A stretch of 64,000 nt of DNA from Trichobilharzia regenti. Taxonomy: Eukaryota > Platyhelminthes > Trematoda > Strigeidida > Schistosomatidae. A program made the position numbers and the translations under genes. The notes under the pieces are model-generated. The model ran no database searches and had not been told where the DNA came from. It worked only from the letters and a program-made list of their open reading frames with translations. Of the stretch, positions 52,691 through 63,839 are shown piece after piece (positions within the stretch are counted from its first letter, which is position 1; each line of letters opens with the position of its first letter). The stretch spans positions 18,901,379 to 18,965,378 of the forward strand of contig OX235263.1 in assembly GCA_944472135.2 (NCBI GenBank), given 5' to 3'.

Positions 52691-53341
52691 ATGTGTATAC
52701 TCCGTGATTTAAAGAGAAGCAGGGACCATTCTACGGTAAAGGAACTGAACAAGTTTCTTCGTTTGTCCGTCAAGCTTGCTGAGGCGAACGCAAAGATTTT
52801 TCTCTCCAAGAATTGTCTCGAGAAACATGAATATCCCAAAGTGTTTTGGAAGCATCTCAGACGAAATCACATATCTCCTAACTCACGTACACTGAAACGA
52901 CACACTCTGAATCACATCGATGCAGTGAGATCAAGACTACCTGAGCTAGAACAGAATATCTCAAAACGCTCCCACGTCCTCTATGAGTTATCTGAAGACG
53001 AGAGAACATCATTCGAAAACTACTCCAATACGTTTACAAAGAAAAGAGCAAATGATTTTATAATGAAACTAAACCAAAGCCTAAAGTCCGTTACAAAAGA
53101 AACCGTCTTTCCTAATTGTCCAGAAAAATACGTCTACAATTATTCCGATGTTCCACTATCTCCAATTCAAATGCAAATTCTAGCACTTGGACCTCAATTT
53201 TGTGATGCAACGTCAAAAGTGAATGAACTGAACATGAAAGTGCAACTGAGGACCATGAGCTTGGCTCTCGGAGATTCAATCCTTGATCAACCCAGAATGA
53301 TTAACAAAACTGTTGTAGGTAATTTCCGAATTCCCATTTAG
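52691..53341 (+). CDS. PLE ORF N-terminal part
   Basis: 216 open codons just after a PLE terminal repeat. Contains ELNKFLRLSVKLAEANAKIF, YELSEDERTSFENYSNTFTK, LKSVTKETVFPNCPEKYVYN and YSDVPLSPIQMQILALGPQF, CDATSKVNEL. The last block is the start of PLE reverse transcriptases (VNLS...LS..E...L..GP.F), so this is the N-terminal extension plus the first RT segment. The rest of the RT is absent; after the stop at 53341 comes a short stretch, then an inverted terminal repeat from 53560. An internally deleted element. Confidence 0.75.
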   Translation: MCILRDLKRSRDHSTVKELNKFLRLSVKLAEANAKIFLSKNCLEKHEYPKVFWKHLRRNHISPNSRTLKRHTLNHIDAVRSRLPELEQNISKRSHVLYELSEDERTSFENYSNTFTKKRANDFIMKLNQSLKSVTKETVFPNCPEKYVYNYSDVPLSPIQMQILALGPQFCDATSKVNELNMKVQLRTMSLALGDSILDQPRMINKTVVGNFRIPI

Positions 53342-53559
53342 GCATTTAGAAAAATACAACAGATTGAGCGAAGAAAGATGCATTCCTTTTCAATTAGTTC
53401 TTCATCATGGGTTCTACACTATTATATAGTTTTTTTACATCAAACTTCTTTACCAGTCAACTGGTTACCTTAGTTAATCATTTGTAAGTATAGAGGGGAG
53501 GGTGAAATTATGAGGTTAAAGGTCACGGAATATACATATTGGATCATAGGAACTATAAA

Positions 53560-54390
53560 ACAAAGACGGTTGTAGCGAAGAAAATTTCCTTTTCAACGAA
53601 GTCAGCATCAACTATGCTGAGCATTCGTGTATTTATAATAAATGGGTGGGAAAGTTCTAGAATAATTTCCGGTCAAGGGCCAAATCAATAAAATTACAAT
53701 AAGGAATTAAAATATCATAATAAAAAGAGGAGGGATGGATAAAACTCAAACGAAGTAGCATCACAATTACTGAGAAGATTGACATTGATTGTGCAATTTG
53801 GGCTTAGAAATGTCGAAATAACAAAATATACAGAATGCTTAGATAAAAAAATCTGACCAGATCATAATTACTGTGATGAATAACTGTTAATGCAATCAGG
53901 GATTAAATATGAAGAAATAATAAAACAGACAGGAAGTTCGGATATGAAAATATGTTAGCGTAAATAGGGATTAAGAAAAACTTAAAATAACAAGAATAAA
54001 CAGGAAGTTTTGGTAAGAAAGGCGATGGGATGGTCATTACTAAGCGAAATTACCTGTTTATAATGGCCATGGCAGGGACAAGTGTTAGACGTATTTCTTT
54101 TGGATACATAGCGTAGATTTAAACTTTTGGATAGCTAGTGTCTCGGCTATGCCCAGATGTCTTGATTTGACTCCCTTTGATAGGTTTGATTGAATCTTGT
54201 ATACTATTTTGAAGGATTTTTCGTATGGCACTGAATGTCCTGAATTGACCAGATGTTCTGTCACTGAACTGTATACACGCTTTTGGTTTCCTTTTACTAA
54301 CCAGGCTGGGTAGTGTTCACGAGCGCGTTTTTCAAGTCGGCGCATGTTATGACCAACGTACTCAGCTCCGCAAGAGCAAGTAAACTGGTT
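53560..54390 (-). mobile_element. PLE 3' part (minus), third copy
   Basis: Minus frame 54345-54085 gives the same 86 residues as 51228-50968, followed by a similar UTR to about 53560. Together with 51931-52672 it flanks the N-terminal ORF in inverted orientation. Confidence 0.85.
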
Positions 54391-54479
54391 TAAGGCATAT
54401 TCAGGTTGCTGAATTAACTATTAGCTGTTAGTAAGAAGATACCTAAGCTTTAAAAGTGAGTGAAAGTAAATTACGGAAT

Positions 54480-55010
54480 TCAAGATAAGTTGACTTTTAG
54501 GATTTAGCAGGAAGTTATTACATAATCAAGAATAATAGGCTGACTCAGAAGGGTTACGTAAGAAACAAACATGTCAATAGAATTAGCTAGAATTGTAAAA
54601 AATAACAAAGTCAAATAAGGGGAGGGGAAAATCCTCTTCATACATATTATGTAGTTGGCCACTGCGAAGAAAGGGGTTATACACATTTCTCTTGAACTGG
54701 TGCACAGATTCAGGTTGTTCAGATGAATTCCAATTGCCTCTGCTGTATGTGAAAGTCGTATTCGTAAACCATGCGACAAGAAGTTGTGTGATATACTATA
54801 AGTAACTTTAGAAGCTTTGTCCAGTCAGAATCGACGAAATGAGCTAGTACTGAGCTATGTATAGCTTTATTCTGACCTTTGCCAAACAAAGATGGGAGGT
54901 GTTCAGAAACTTGTTGATTAAATTGCTTGATCGTACTTCCTGTGTAACTCCGCACGGGCAGTTAAACTGGTAAATACACATGGAAATGGCGAAACAGTTT
55001 TAATTTCATG
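54480..55010 (-). mobile_element. PLE GIY-YIG fragment, different subfamily
   Basis: Minus frames 54955-54719 and 54779-54504: MRSYTGSTIKQFNQQVSEHL, PSLFGKGQNKAIHSSVLAHF, VDSDWTK, then RIRLSHTAEAIGIHLNNLNL. One frameshift between them; YTGST replaces YIGRT. Confidence 0.75.
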
Positions 55011-55294
55011 TGTAATGCAATTGAATACATATTCACAATTTAATACACTGTAAATAATATTACATGGGTTTTCAAGTTCTGTTAAATGACGCTAAGTTCG
55101 AACCCCTTTAGTTCATTTTTCAGGCTTTATATATATTTAATCAGAGCTCTCGCAGAGTGTTACTCAATCACTTATTCATTCACATCTTATAAACGAAATC
55201 ATTTTTCGTAGAAAATACGGAAACTTCATCAATAAACGCAAAAATTAACAATTTTGTTATGAATCTGCTTTTACTTCTCTCTTTTTTTCTCAAG

Positions 55295-55343
55295 GGCTTA
55301 TTCTGCTTCCATGTACGCACTGTCGATATGGATGTTTTTGAAG
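55295..55343 (+). CDS. CFAP61: CFAP61 short exon (GLFCFHVRTVDMDVFE)
   Basis: 49 bp; acceptor tttctcaag ends at 55294, donor gtaggt at 55344. Reads GLFCFHVRTVDMDVFE, matching human SMFFSFCQKNVDYETFK. Phase 0 in, phase 1 out. The tract before it is strongly pyrimidine-rich. Confidence 0.85.
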
Positions 55344-55517
55344 GTAGGTTTATTAATGTGTGGTATATTTAATTAGTTGCAAATATCTATTCAAAAGTTT
55401 AAAAGATCGACACCAGTGGGCACAGATTATTCTTCAGATAACTTCTTCTTCAATTAGGTTGTACAGTTATATATCCATAATAATTAAAATATTATCGTTA
55501 TTCTTTAATTCAATTTA

Positions 55518-56010
55518 GATTTTGCCGTCGATTGATTCAACTGAAGTACTCAGTCTCAGGTTGATGTGTCAGATTCTTGTGCACATACTTCGACGATGTC
55601 TGGTCATGTAACCTGAAGTCAATTTATCGATGGTGGCTAGCAGTGAAATCCAGAATAACGCGCATTTCGTCCTATTTGGGACTTATCAGCCAGTCGATGT
55701 ACCTGCATTCCGCAGTGAGTGGTGGTTTTCTCATCGAGGCTTCAACCCAGTGCTCATAGTTTCAAACGCAAAAGCATCATCCATTAGACCACTTGGGCGA
55801 CGAGAGCCACCTCTTATGCAGCAGGTCTCATTAATTATTATTTAATGTAATTCTGGTAGATAATGCTTTGGCATCTGAAACTATTCGCACAGGGTTCAAA
55901 CCTCGGTGGGAACACCATCACTCACTGGGGAATGCAGGTAAATCCAATGGCTGACGAGTCCTACATGGGACGAAATGTGCGTTGTCTTGGATTCTACTGC
56001 TAGCCAGTTG
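55518..56010 (+). repeat. Smalpha-like SINE, family A (compound)
   Basis: Antisense hammerhead relic 55645-55705 (core CTGATAA), an antisense tRNA-like piece (55740-55810), then a sense tRNA-like piece with B box gggttcaaacctc (55891-55903) and a sense hammerhead with intact core (55942-55996). Looks like two partial copies joined. Confidence 0.7.
55942..55996 (+). ncRNA. Hammerhead ribozyme (Smalpha type), intact core and helix II
   Basis: Core CTGACGA 55951-55957; helix II GTCC/GGAC perfect (55958-55961 / 55968-55971); GAA 55972-55974; short helix III with A-T and G-T pairs; triplet GTC, predicted cut after 55986. Helix I can use ATCCAA/TTGGAT with a three-base bulge. Confidence 0.65.
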
Positions 56011-56169
56011 GTAACATTACAGTTTTGAATAACACTGAATCAGTAGTATCAGCAGATTACAGTGCAATGGTATTTGTGAGTGATGATATTCATTAATATA
56101 ACACTAAACTGAATATAAGATCGATTTATGGGATAGAGGATTTATGAGCGTATAGGTTTCACAGGAAGC

Positions 56170-56360
56170 CAGGGTCGCAATAGTATCTGAACCTGTTTCT
56201 GTTTTTACACAGAGCTTCAGTTTTTTAAGGTGAATAGTAATGGCCTCTACTGTTTGGAGTGTTCAGTGTCTACAGGCCTCTAGAAATTTATTCAGTACGC
56301 GATGAATGATAGAGGAAGTCTCCTAATTTCTATCTTTTTGGGATGCTTGGACGAGTTGGT
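56170..56360 (-). mobile_element. PLE 3' end remnant
   Basis: Antisense of ...RVLNKFLEACRH.TLQTVEAITIHLKKLKLCVKTET: the AEA.AI...LCVQK tail with damage. Confidence 0.55.
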
Positions 56361-56644
56361 TTAATGCAGAACTAATGGTATTTAATTATTTAACTTATTC
56401 AATCAGTTAATTGATTAAATAATTACAGAATAAAACTGTTAATTAAAGAATTCCAATAATAGACTTGAGTACACACAATATTCAAACCGTCTATACTCGA
56501 ATTTATTCTCAGCCTACGCATTATACCAGAACAAGCTTTACTTACCGAAATTTTGTGTAAATAATGAAAGAAATCAACTTGACATTGTTTTAAACTTGCT
56601 TTAAAGTAACACATTGATAATATGTGTTGATTTGCGGGAATTTA

Positions 56645-57130
56645 ATTTGATTAGTCACAGGATTTCATTATGAGCTGGCATGGGTTAGGAAATCACTTGA
56701 AAAACAGCTGAGAGTACTAGACAACCATTTCGTCCTACATTGGGACTCATCATCAATACACATCCACCGTGAAAGTTAGAACCTAGTACCTTCTGGTTAC
56801 AAGATGAGGTCATAAACCATCCATCGACTGGGACCCAATCCAATGGGCATTGCATGAATTCCGGCTCCTCTCATTTCTCAATACAGCAGGACCACTAGGG
56901 AATATCTTCAGTGAGTATTTGTCCTCACATCCCACCTGCTCCGCTAGTAGTCGTGCTATATCGTGAATTGGCAGAATTCTGAATTCGTGCACTGGCCATT
57001 GGATTGGGTCCCGTTGACTTAATGATCTACTAGACTGTTAACCCTGTAACCAGAAGGTCCTGGGTTCGAACCCTGGTAGTAGGTGCGGACTTATGAAGAG
57101 TCCCAAAATTGGCTGACGAAATATTAATCT
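56645..57130. repeat. Family-B SINE inverted pair
   Basis: Minus copy 56645-56950 with hammerhead relic ATGATGA/GAAAT (56720-56765), and plus copy 56955-57130 with B box gggttcgaaccc (57063-57074) and hammerhead relic near 57087-57130. Confidence 0.65.
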
Positions 57131-57479
57131 CCAACTCATTGATAACAACTCGACTGATTTCCTGAAGCTGAACTGAGAAGTTTTGACCATTTGGGTTCAG
57201 CATTCCAATCGGGGGAAAATGGTAAAGAGTGGGTGGATAAACAGCACATAATGAGCATGGCCAAATTGAGAAGAAATGGGCAAATTTTATGCATATGATA
57301 TATGTATTCTTATTTTGACCCTTATTTGACTAAAATGTAACTATTATTTTAACAGAATTTAGCAGTAACTTTCCATTTTAATCATTATTTAATCATTCCT
57401 CACTCATCTTTTGTCCGACTGGTATGCTAATATGAAGTGGATGCTAACTGAAGGCATTCGTTCAGATTAGCTCTGTTAC

Positions 57480-57800
57480 AGAAACTGATAAAGTTAGAAT
57501 TCACGGGGTCACTAACGGCCCAAGTGTTTAGATGGTCAATGAGCTTGGTCTCATTGGGTAGGCTCTTAGGAAACTGTCTAATGACATCTCACGCTAGGCA
57601 GTGGCTAGAGTAAAACTCAAATCGGCGATGATGTGTCGGGCATGGGACTGTGACTTAGAGGAAATCGTATAAGGAGGAGGTCAGAGACTGAGCGCAATCG
57701 TGACATCAGCTAAAGAGGACCACAGAGAATCGAACAAAGTAGAGACATGTTGCTGAAACCCTATATTCTACTTGGAATTCAAGGGAATAATAATAATGTA
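57480..57800 (+). mobile_element. Family-B piece followed by RTE-like LINE tail
   Basis: 57480-57560 is a truncated family-B start. 57560-57800 resembles the RTE 3' end ('gctgaaaccctatattctacttggaattcaagggaataataata'). Confidence 0.5.
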
Positions 57801-59090
57801 ACAGTAAATACAAGCAAACTGCAAAGAAAACAGTGACCTAACGAAGAAGTATAAGATTGTCTGGTGAAGGACATATTATTTGAGCGTCAGTGTATTCACA
57901 GCAAGTATATTACCGTGATGCATTATTTACAAAACTTTCTACCCTCCATTTCTTAATATTTCTCAGTTTTAGTTGATTCATCACGTGAATAATACAAAAG
58001 ACAGTGCTAGATCCAGGTAATATGGCGCAACGTACATAATATGTTGCTTCCATATTGATTGACAATATAACGTTCACCAGCTCAGTCGATTTCTTCTACT
58101 TTAATATTATTACTCTTTTAAGGAAGCTAAAACTGATTTCCACAATCCACGCCATATTATGCATAGATGCAATGACTAAAACCGAAGTAGTGTGGTTTGA
58201 AAGCAATGAGTCAACCGTTACGTTCTGCTGAAGAGCTAACCAAACTTCCGTGAGTGTCTCATAGTCCCAACATCAGCAAAAAGATAGTTGTATGCGATAA
58301 AATCTGTCATACTGTAAAACAATAATAGCATATCGATAAAGTAAAATTACCTCAACAGTGCAACTAGACAGCTGTACAGATCAACGGTTTCTCAAGTACC
58401 AAAGAAGAACTGTAGAACAAAATTATACAACTAGATCAACCATAAAAAGTGCGTGGGGATCAAGAAGAATGTTTCTAACAAGATGTGATTAAATTGTTGT
58501 CTGCAGGAATCAAACCCATGCGACGCCTCCCGCAGACAATGCAAGGTCAAACTTCACACGGAGTACCTTTGAATTCATTCAAAACAAAATCACACTCGTA
58601 AAAATAACACATCATCATAACACTCGCACAACCTCAAATAGGAGGAGTAAAATTAGGGAACAAATGGGAACAAAGACATATGATAAGGATTAAGTTAACA
58701 GGTGCTATGCCAAAGTTGGAACATTGATATACAGTCTAGAGGAAAAGAGGATAGTAACCATTATGCTAGTTATGATATCCAAATAAGTAGTAATATTGTA
58801 AACAGACATTTTAAGAGGGATTTTCCAAGCAGTTATTCCGTTACACAGATGCAGAATATATGACGACCAGAACTAATCCTAGATTCTAAGCTTCACGTTC
58901 TTGTCTGTTTCGATAGCCAGACTGATTTAGCGTGGACATAAATCTGACAAACTAGATGATGTGATAAAAAAGGACAGTTACGTGACTTCTATTCACAAAA
59001 CCCCCAGTGAATGATGTGAAAAATGAATCTCTGCTAATACATAGTTACATAGTCGGAGGCGATCGGTGATCGGAAGTCTTGGACCTAGGG
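57800..59090. other. Intron without recognised feature
   Basis: I found no repeated unit from the families above, no conserved ORF and no splice-bounded CFAP61-like segment in this stretch. Confidence 0.4.
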
Positions 59091-59480
59091 TTTCGTCTTT
59101 ATTGACACTCATCAGTAAGGCGTATCTTCATTAGTGAATGAAATTATATCGCTTTTGAGATTCAAACCGTTCTCACCTGACTGATAGAATTCAGCCTGAA
59201 CCAAACAAAGGCCTAGACGCATAACATTATTTACTACGCAGAGTCCAATCGAATTGTCGATGACAGTTTTGCAGGAAGTTAAACAAGATTTCGAATAGCT
59301 CAGTGGTAGCGTTCTTGACTTCAGGTTCAAATCACAGAAAGGGCCAGAGTTTTTCAAGGCTTTAGATACGCCTTGCTGACGAGTACCAACTAGCACGAAA
59401 CCTAGGTCCAAGAATTCCCTGTGATAGCCTCCGGCAACCTAACAACTATTCAGAGTGCACCTAGTATGGTGGCCACACTA
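59090..59480 (+). repeat. tRNA-like SINE family I with hammerhead
   Basis: A box tagctcagtgg (59297-59307) and B-box-like ggttcaaatca (59325-59335), then a hammerhead at 59372-59412. Other pieces of the family are at 19.2-19.4, 33.0-33.3 and 60.0-60.2 kb. Confidence 0.6.
59372..59412 (+). ncRNA. Hammerhead ribozyme in SINE family I
   Basis: Helix I CTTG (59372-59375) with CAAG (59409-59412); core CTGACGA 59376-59382; helix II GTAC/GCAC with one mismatch (59383-59386 / 59393-59396); GAA 59397-59399; helix III A-T and C-G closed by CTAG; triplet GTC, predicted cut after 59408. Same architecture as families A and B but with different helix I and III sequences. Confidence 0.7.
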
Positions 59481-59837
59481 CAAACCTGAATGGTAGAATC
59501 CAGTCTGCACCAAACAAAGTAGTGGATACATTACACTGCTTACTGAATAGTATTCAATCATGATATATATCCTGTATTTTGTATAGAAAACTTTGTTGTT
59601 GTCGCCGCTGTTATTGCAATTAAATGTAACTTTTCTATTTCTACTCAGTGTGGGGAATATTTATCATGTGATTAGTTGGTTAGGGTGTCGTGATTGGGAG
59701 AGGATTCTAGTCAAAACTTGATACTAACCAACAAATCACTAATACTCCCTTATAACAATGGCTGTATTTTACTGTTAATAAAACAGGACTAGAACACAAG
59801 ATCAGTGTTATATATACATTACCTTGAAATTCTAAAG

Positions 59838-59900
59838 CAATGTACACCAAAAACAAATTGATTTTTGTTTGTATATCGACACGACATCAACAGCAGAAAG
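59838..59900 (+). CDS. CFAP61: Possible CFAP61 exon (KLIFV...)
   Basis: Acceptor ctaaag ends at 59837, donor gtaatt at 59901; the phase fits the exon ending at 55343 (G + CA). Reads (A)MYTKNKLIFVCISTRHQQQK. In human CFAP61, FKALNDACLVYD is followed by SRLVIDTNFHTND; KLIFV could be that strand, but the identity is low. Tentative. Confidence 0.35.
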
Positions 59901-59999
59901 GTAATTATGTCATATAAAGGTGTGAGAACGCTTCAGCGATGGTATAAAGTATGCGATGAATTACCAAAAGTAACTAGTAATGATTGGACATTAGTAACT

Positions 60000-60275
60000 A
60001 GTGTGGTGTGTCTAGTCCTTTCTTGGGTGCAGGCTGAACTCTCTCACTCAGGTTTACAATGTGGCAACCATTCTAAGTAGCTCATAACCTTACCGGTTAT
60101 AGATAGGTACGCCTTGCTGACTAGTAAGTGCCAAGAAGCACGAAACTTAAGTCCAAGACTTCCTCTGGATTGCCTACAACGATCTAATATCATTTTCAGA
60201 AGCATGGTTACTGAACAAAGAATACTCTTTTCCATAACTTCATCATCTGGCTCTACAGTCATATATACATTATAG
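60000..60275 (+). repeat. SINE family I copy with mutated hammerhead, then PLE terminal relic
   Basis: 60110-60160 carries CTTG-CTGACTA-...GTGC/GCAC-GAAAC-TTAA-GTC-CAAG: one core base (G8 to T) is lost while all helices are kept. 60200-60260 is antisense PLE hammerhead relic (core CAGATGA). Confidence 0.6.
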
Positions 60276-60439
60276 TGAATGAATGAATGAATGAATTAGT
60301 GTTATGAACGACATTAATGTTTAAATAACATCAAATCAATAATATCAATAGATTACAGCTCAATAGCATCAACATAAAATAAGCTGAATGTCAGAAAAAA
60401 TTAAGAAAGATAATATTACAAATTCATGATTTTATAGTC

Positions 60440-61220
60440 TCTACTGAAGGTCAGAGCACTAGTAGAAGCTGGGCTTGCTTCTTTTGAACACAGAGCACTG
60501 GTTGTTTGAGGCGAATTGCAAATGCCTCTGCCGTTTGGAGCATGCGGTGCTTCGATGATTTAGGAAGTATTTTAGGCAACCTGTAGATGATAGAGAAGGA
60601 TTCTTCCACGCTGACTGGCTTTGTGGCCGGTCTGGACCAGGTGGTCTAATATCGAACTGTTGATGGTTTTCACTACACCTTTACTTAGCCATTCTGGAGG
60701 ATGTTCTCTAGTGAGCATGAAAAATCAGGTTCCCAGAGTAACGGCCAATATAACTCGCTCCACCACAAGCGCAGTTGAATTGGTGGATACAATTGGAAGT
60801 GGCCAGCCAGTCTAGGTACTTCATCTTTCAGTCGAGGTAGCACCATTGGTCGTGTAGAGAATAATACGTGTAGTTCGCCAGCATTGAAAGTTCTTTGAAC
60901 TGATTTTCTTAATTTCTTCGTAATTATCTCACTTGGTATGTCGCCCTTGAATTGTAGTCGTATATATAAAGTGGCTTCTTGTTTACAGATAGTGAGTAGT
61001 CCCTTTCCGATTTTAGTGTCATGTGTTTCTTGATAAATTTGTCTCGATAGGTATTTTGAATCAAGGTGTCATATGCATTGCTTAATTAATTCATCTTCAG
61101 TTACTTCTTCTGAGCATATAGCTCTAACCCTGTGGCTGAGGGTCTCTACTAAATTTCTTTTGTACTTGAGAGGAAGTATTTTCAAAAGTGTTTACAGACG
61201 CCAAATAAACATTTTCTTCA
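60440..61220 (-). mobile_element. PLE fragment: RT end, linker, nuclease, tail
   Basis: Minus-strand pieces in order: PLKYKRNLVETLSHRVRAIC, SEEVTEDELIKQC, FKGDIPSEIITKKLRKSVQR, TFNAGELHVLFSTRPMVLPR, then IYRLPKILPKSSKHRMLQTA, EAFAIRLKQPVLCVQKKQA. The GIY-YIG box itself is frame-shifted. Homologous to 30.8-31.4 kb. Confidence 0.75.
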
Positions 61221-61976
61221 TTATGCATTTAGACGGAAGAAAAATATGCCTTAGTAATTAAGACTAATTAATCAATTGAAGGTAATTTTAGAATACGTTA
61301 AGCCATCAGTTAAGCTAATCATAACTGACTTGAATTTTCTATTCCGAAAAGTCATGATCACTACTGTCTGTAAACATAAATAAAAATCAGTTTACTAGCC
61401 AAAAATGTTTCTCTGATTATTAAATCAAGTGAAAGCCAAACTTTTGTTTTTGTTTTTCCGGTCATGTGGTTTTTCTTGTGCAAATTATGCTTCATTTTCT
61501 TCAAGTGGAGTGTCTGTTCAATAAATATATATATATATTTACATTCACGTGGTGTTACACTCTATCACACTTACACAGGCGCACATTAAGAAAGATACCT
61601 TAGTCGTCTACAGTGCTAACCTAAGATTAGCTTTATTGATGGAATTTGATAAGTGTGAATTCCAAATCTTTCCAACAGTTGATTCATATTATTAGCGAAT
61701 GTCAGCAAGTTGTGAACTGGAGTGAGTTTTCAACGCTAAAGTTTGCACAGAAGTGTAGAGATCCAAGTTGCTACACATTACACGAGCACACAATAATAAT
61801 AAACAGGATTATACAAAAGAAAGAATAATGCATATTTAATGTAGTTGTCAGATCCTAGTAGGTGAAAGCAGCTACCATGTTGCCATTAATCTCCAGCAAA
61901 GATTCACAATAAGTACAAACTGCTTACACGTATTTTCCTTTATGAATCTGAATAAAACAAGAATAACGGTTGTGTT

Positions 61977-62330
61977 ACAGGATTTTTTCATGAGCTTACA
62001 TTAGTTAGAGAACCATTGCAAAACCTGGGAATACTGGGCAGCCGTTTCGTCCTACCTTGGGACTCTTCATAAGTACGCACCCACCCCTAGGGTTCAAACC
62101 CAAGACCCTGTGGTTACAAGGCGAGGTCGTAGACCATTAAGCCAATGGGACCCGATCCAATGGGCATCCCATGAATTCTAACTTTCTGCCAATTCCCGAC
62201 ATAGCGCAACCCCTAACCAATGTCTTCGGCGAGTATTTGTCCTCACACCCGACCAGCAGCACCCTACTGGTCACGACTTCTTACTAGAACTCCAGGTAAC
62301 TACCTACCTGAATAGGGCAAGTCGCTAGTT
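61977..62330 (-). repeat. SINE family B (left member of inverted pair)
   Basis: Minus-strand hammerhead relic 62025-62080 (core region ATGAAGA, triplet GCC). B box antisense of agggttcaaaccc (62091-62103). Confidence 0.65.
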
Positions 62331-62334
62331 AGCA

Positions 62335-62600
62335 TTGGCTAGGGGTCACGCTATGTCGTGAATTGGCAACAGTTAGAATTCATAGATTGGACATTGGGTC
62401 GGGTCCCAATGCCTTATGGTCTACGAGCTCGCCTTGTAACCGGAAGGTCCTGGGTTCGAACTGTAGTGGTGGGTGCGTACTGCCGAAGAGTCCCAAACTA
62501 GGACGAACTAGCTGTTCAGTACTCCCGGTTTTCCAGTGGTTCTCTAACTAATTTCAGCTCATGATGAAAACCTGTAACCAATCAAATCCCTACAAACCTA
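62335..62600 (+). repeat. SINE family B (right member of inverted pair)
   Basis: B box gggttcgaactg (62452-62463), hammerhead GTACTG + CCGAAGA + GTCC...GGAC + GAAC (62478-62520): C3 is kept but U4 is C and GAAA is shortened. Ends 'caaatccctacaaacc'. Confidence 0.65.
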
Positions 62601-62799
62601 CAATAAAGTTTTTGTTCAGAAAAAGATGATACTCTCAGTGTTTATTTAGTTGGCTTCTCATCAGCTGCGTATAGCCTAAAGAAATTATCAACTTTATGTA
62701 CAGAAGAATTTTAACATACTTGTGAACTTGATAAACGGTCCTCAGAAATTACACTTATTTAGCCTATACACAGTATGTTTAAGTTGAAACAAAAACCAA

Positions 62800-63110
62800 G
62801 TGGTTCCAGGATTTCATCATGAGGTTATATAAGTTAGAGAACCATTGGAAAACCAGCTGGGAGTACTGGACAGTCTGCTCTTTTGTCCCATTTTGAGACT
62901 CTTTATCAGTACGCGCCAACTGCTAGGGTTCAAGCCCGAGACCTTCCGGTTACATGGCTAGCGAGCTCGCAGTCCATTAAGCCGCTGGAATCCGATCAAA
63001 TGTTCAGCGCATGAATTCCAATTTCTGCCAATTAACGATATCTATCTCGATCAATAGCGATTTTTCATCGTTAGCGAGTATCTATCCTCTCAGCAGTCTT
63101 GCTGCGAGGT
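62800..63110 (-). repeat. SINE family B
   Basis: Minus copy; hammerhead relic GTACTG + ATAAAGA (62880-62915), B box antisense of agggttcaagcccg (62925-62938), tail to 'gcgagtatctatcctc'. Confidence 0.6.
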
Positions 63111-63364
63111 GAAATTCCTTCGTAATTTTTTTTCAAAGACGACTTCATCAGAAAGACTAATAACTTTACACATTTGTGTCACACATATACTTGAGAACTA
63201 ATTGCAGTGGCTTAGGCGCTTCCATATCCCGCCTAAATCGGAATCTTATAACTAGGAATCCTTATTGGCTTTTTCCAATGTGTCAATTCCTTTGCAAGTG
63301 TTTTGTCATCATTTTTCTTACAAAATATTTACTAATAAAGGTAGGATTAGTATTATTTTTTCCT

Positions 63365-63690
63365 CAGTTTCCCAGTGGAACACTGGGCTTCAACAACAGA
63401 ACTCCATTTCATCCTGTCCTCTGCAGTCCTCTTTAGCTGATTCAACGTTTTCCCATGATCTCTCAACTCCTCCATGTCACCTTTCTACCCTCACCCAACA
63501 AGCTATTTCCCATCCGGTTTCCACTCGAGTCACGCCCTGGTGTGATATAACTCAATGGTCTCCTGAGCGTAAAAAAATCAATCTTCATTTCATTGTGTAT
63601 ACGTTTGGGACAATAAGTTCTTCGTTTGTTAGCTTCTTGCCGGAGTTCCTTGTCACTCGTCCTTTCTGGCTGGTCAGCTGATCTTCAGCT
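63365..63690 (-). mobile_element. RTE-like LINE 3' fragment
   Basis: Antisense landmarks 'ccagtggaacactgggcttc' (3' tail), 'tttcatcctgtcctctgcagtcctc', 'tttccactcgagtcacgccc', 'ccggagttccttgtcactcgtcc' (TSNKELR) and 'ggctggtcagctgatcttcagc'. Confidence 0.55.
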
Positions 63691-63839
63691 GAAACGTAGT
63701 AGTAGGAAAACGGGTATCCACAGGGATTCATCCTAAAGTACAGTAAAGAAAGAGATAAGAAAGAGAAGTATCCAACAGTTGAAAAGAAGAAAGTGTTCAT
63801 TTGCTTCCCATGCAAAGAAGAAATAGTATCGCAAAAGAT

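Noticed and set aside
60621..60815. Plus-strand frame of 64 codons
   Set aside because: Complement of the decayed PLE nuclease at 60440-61220.
61646..61828. 60-codon frame considered as a further CFAP61 exon
   Set aside because: No similarity to the conserved region expected there (RAAGPLTKF) and no matching splice phase.
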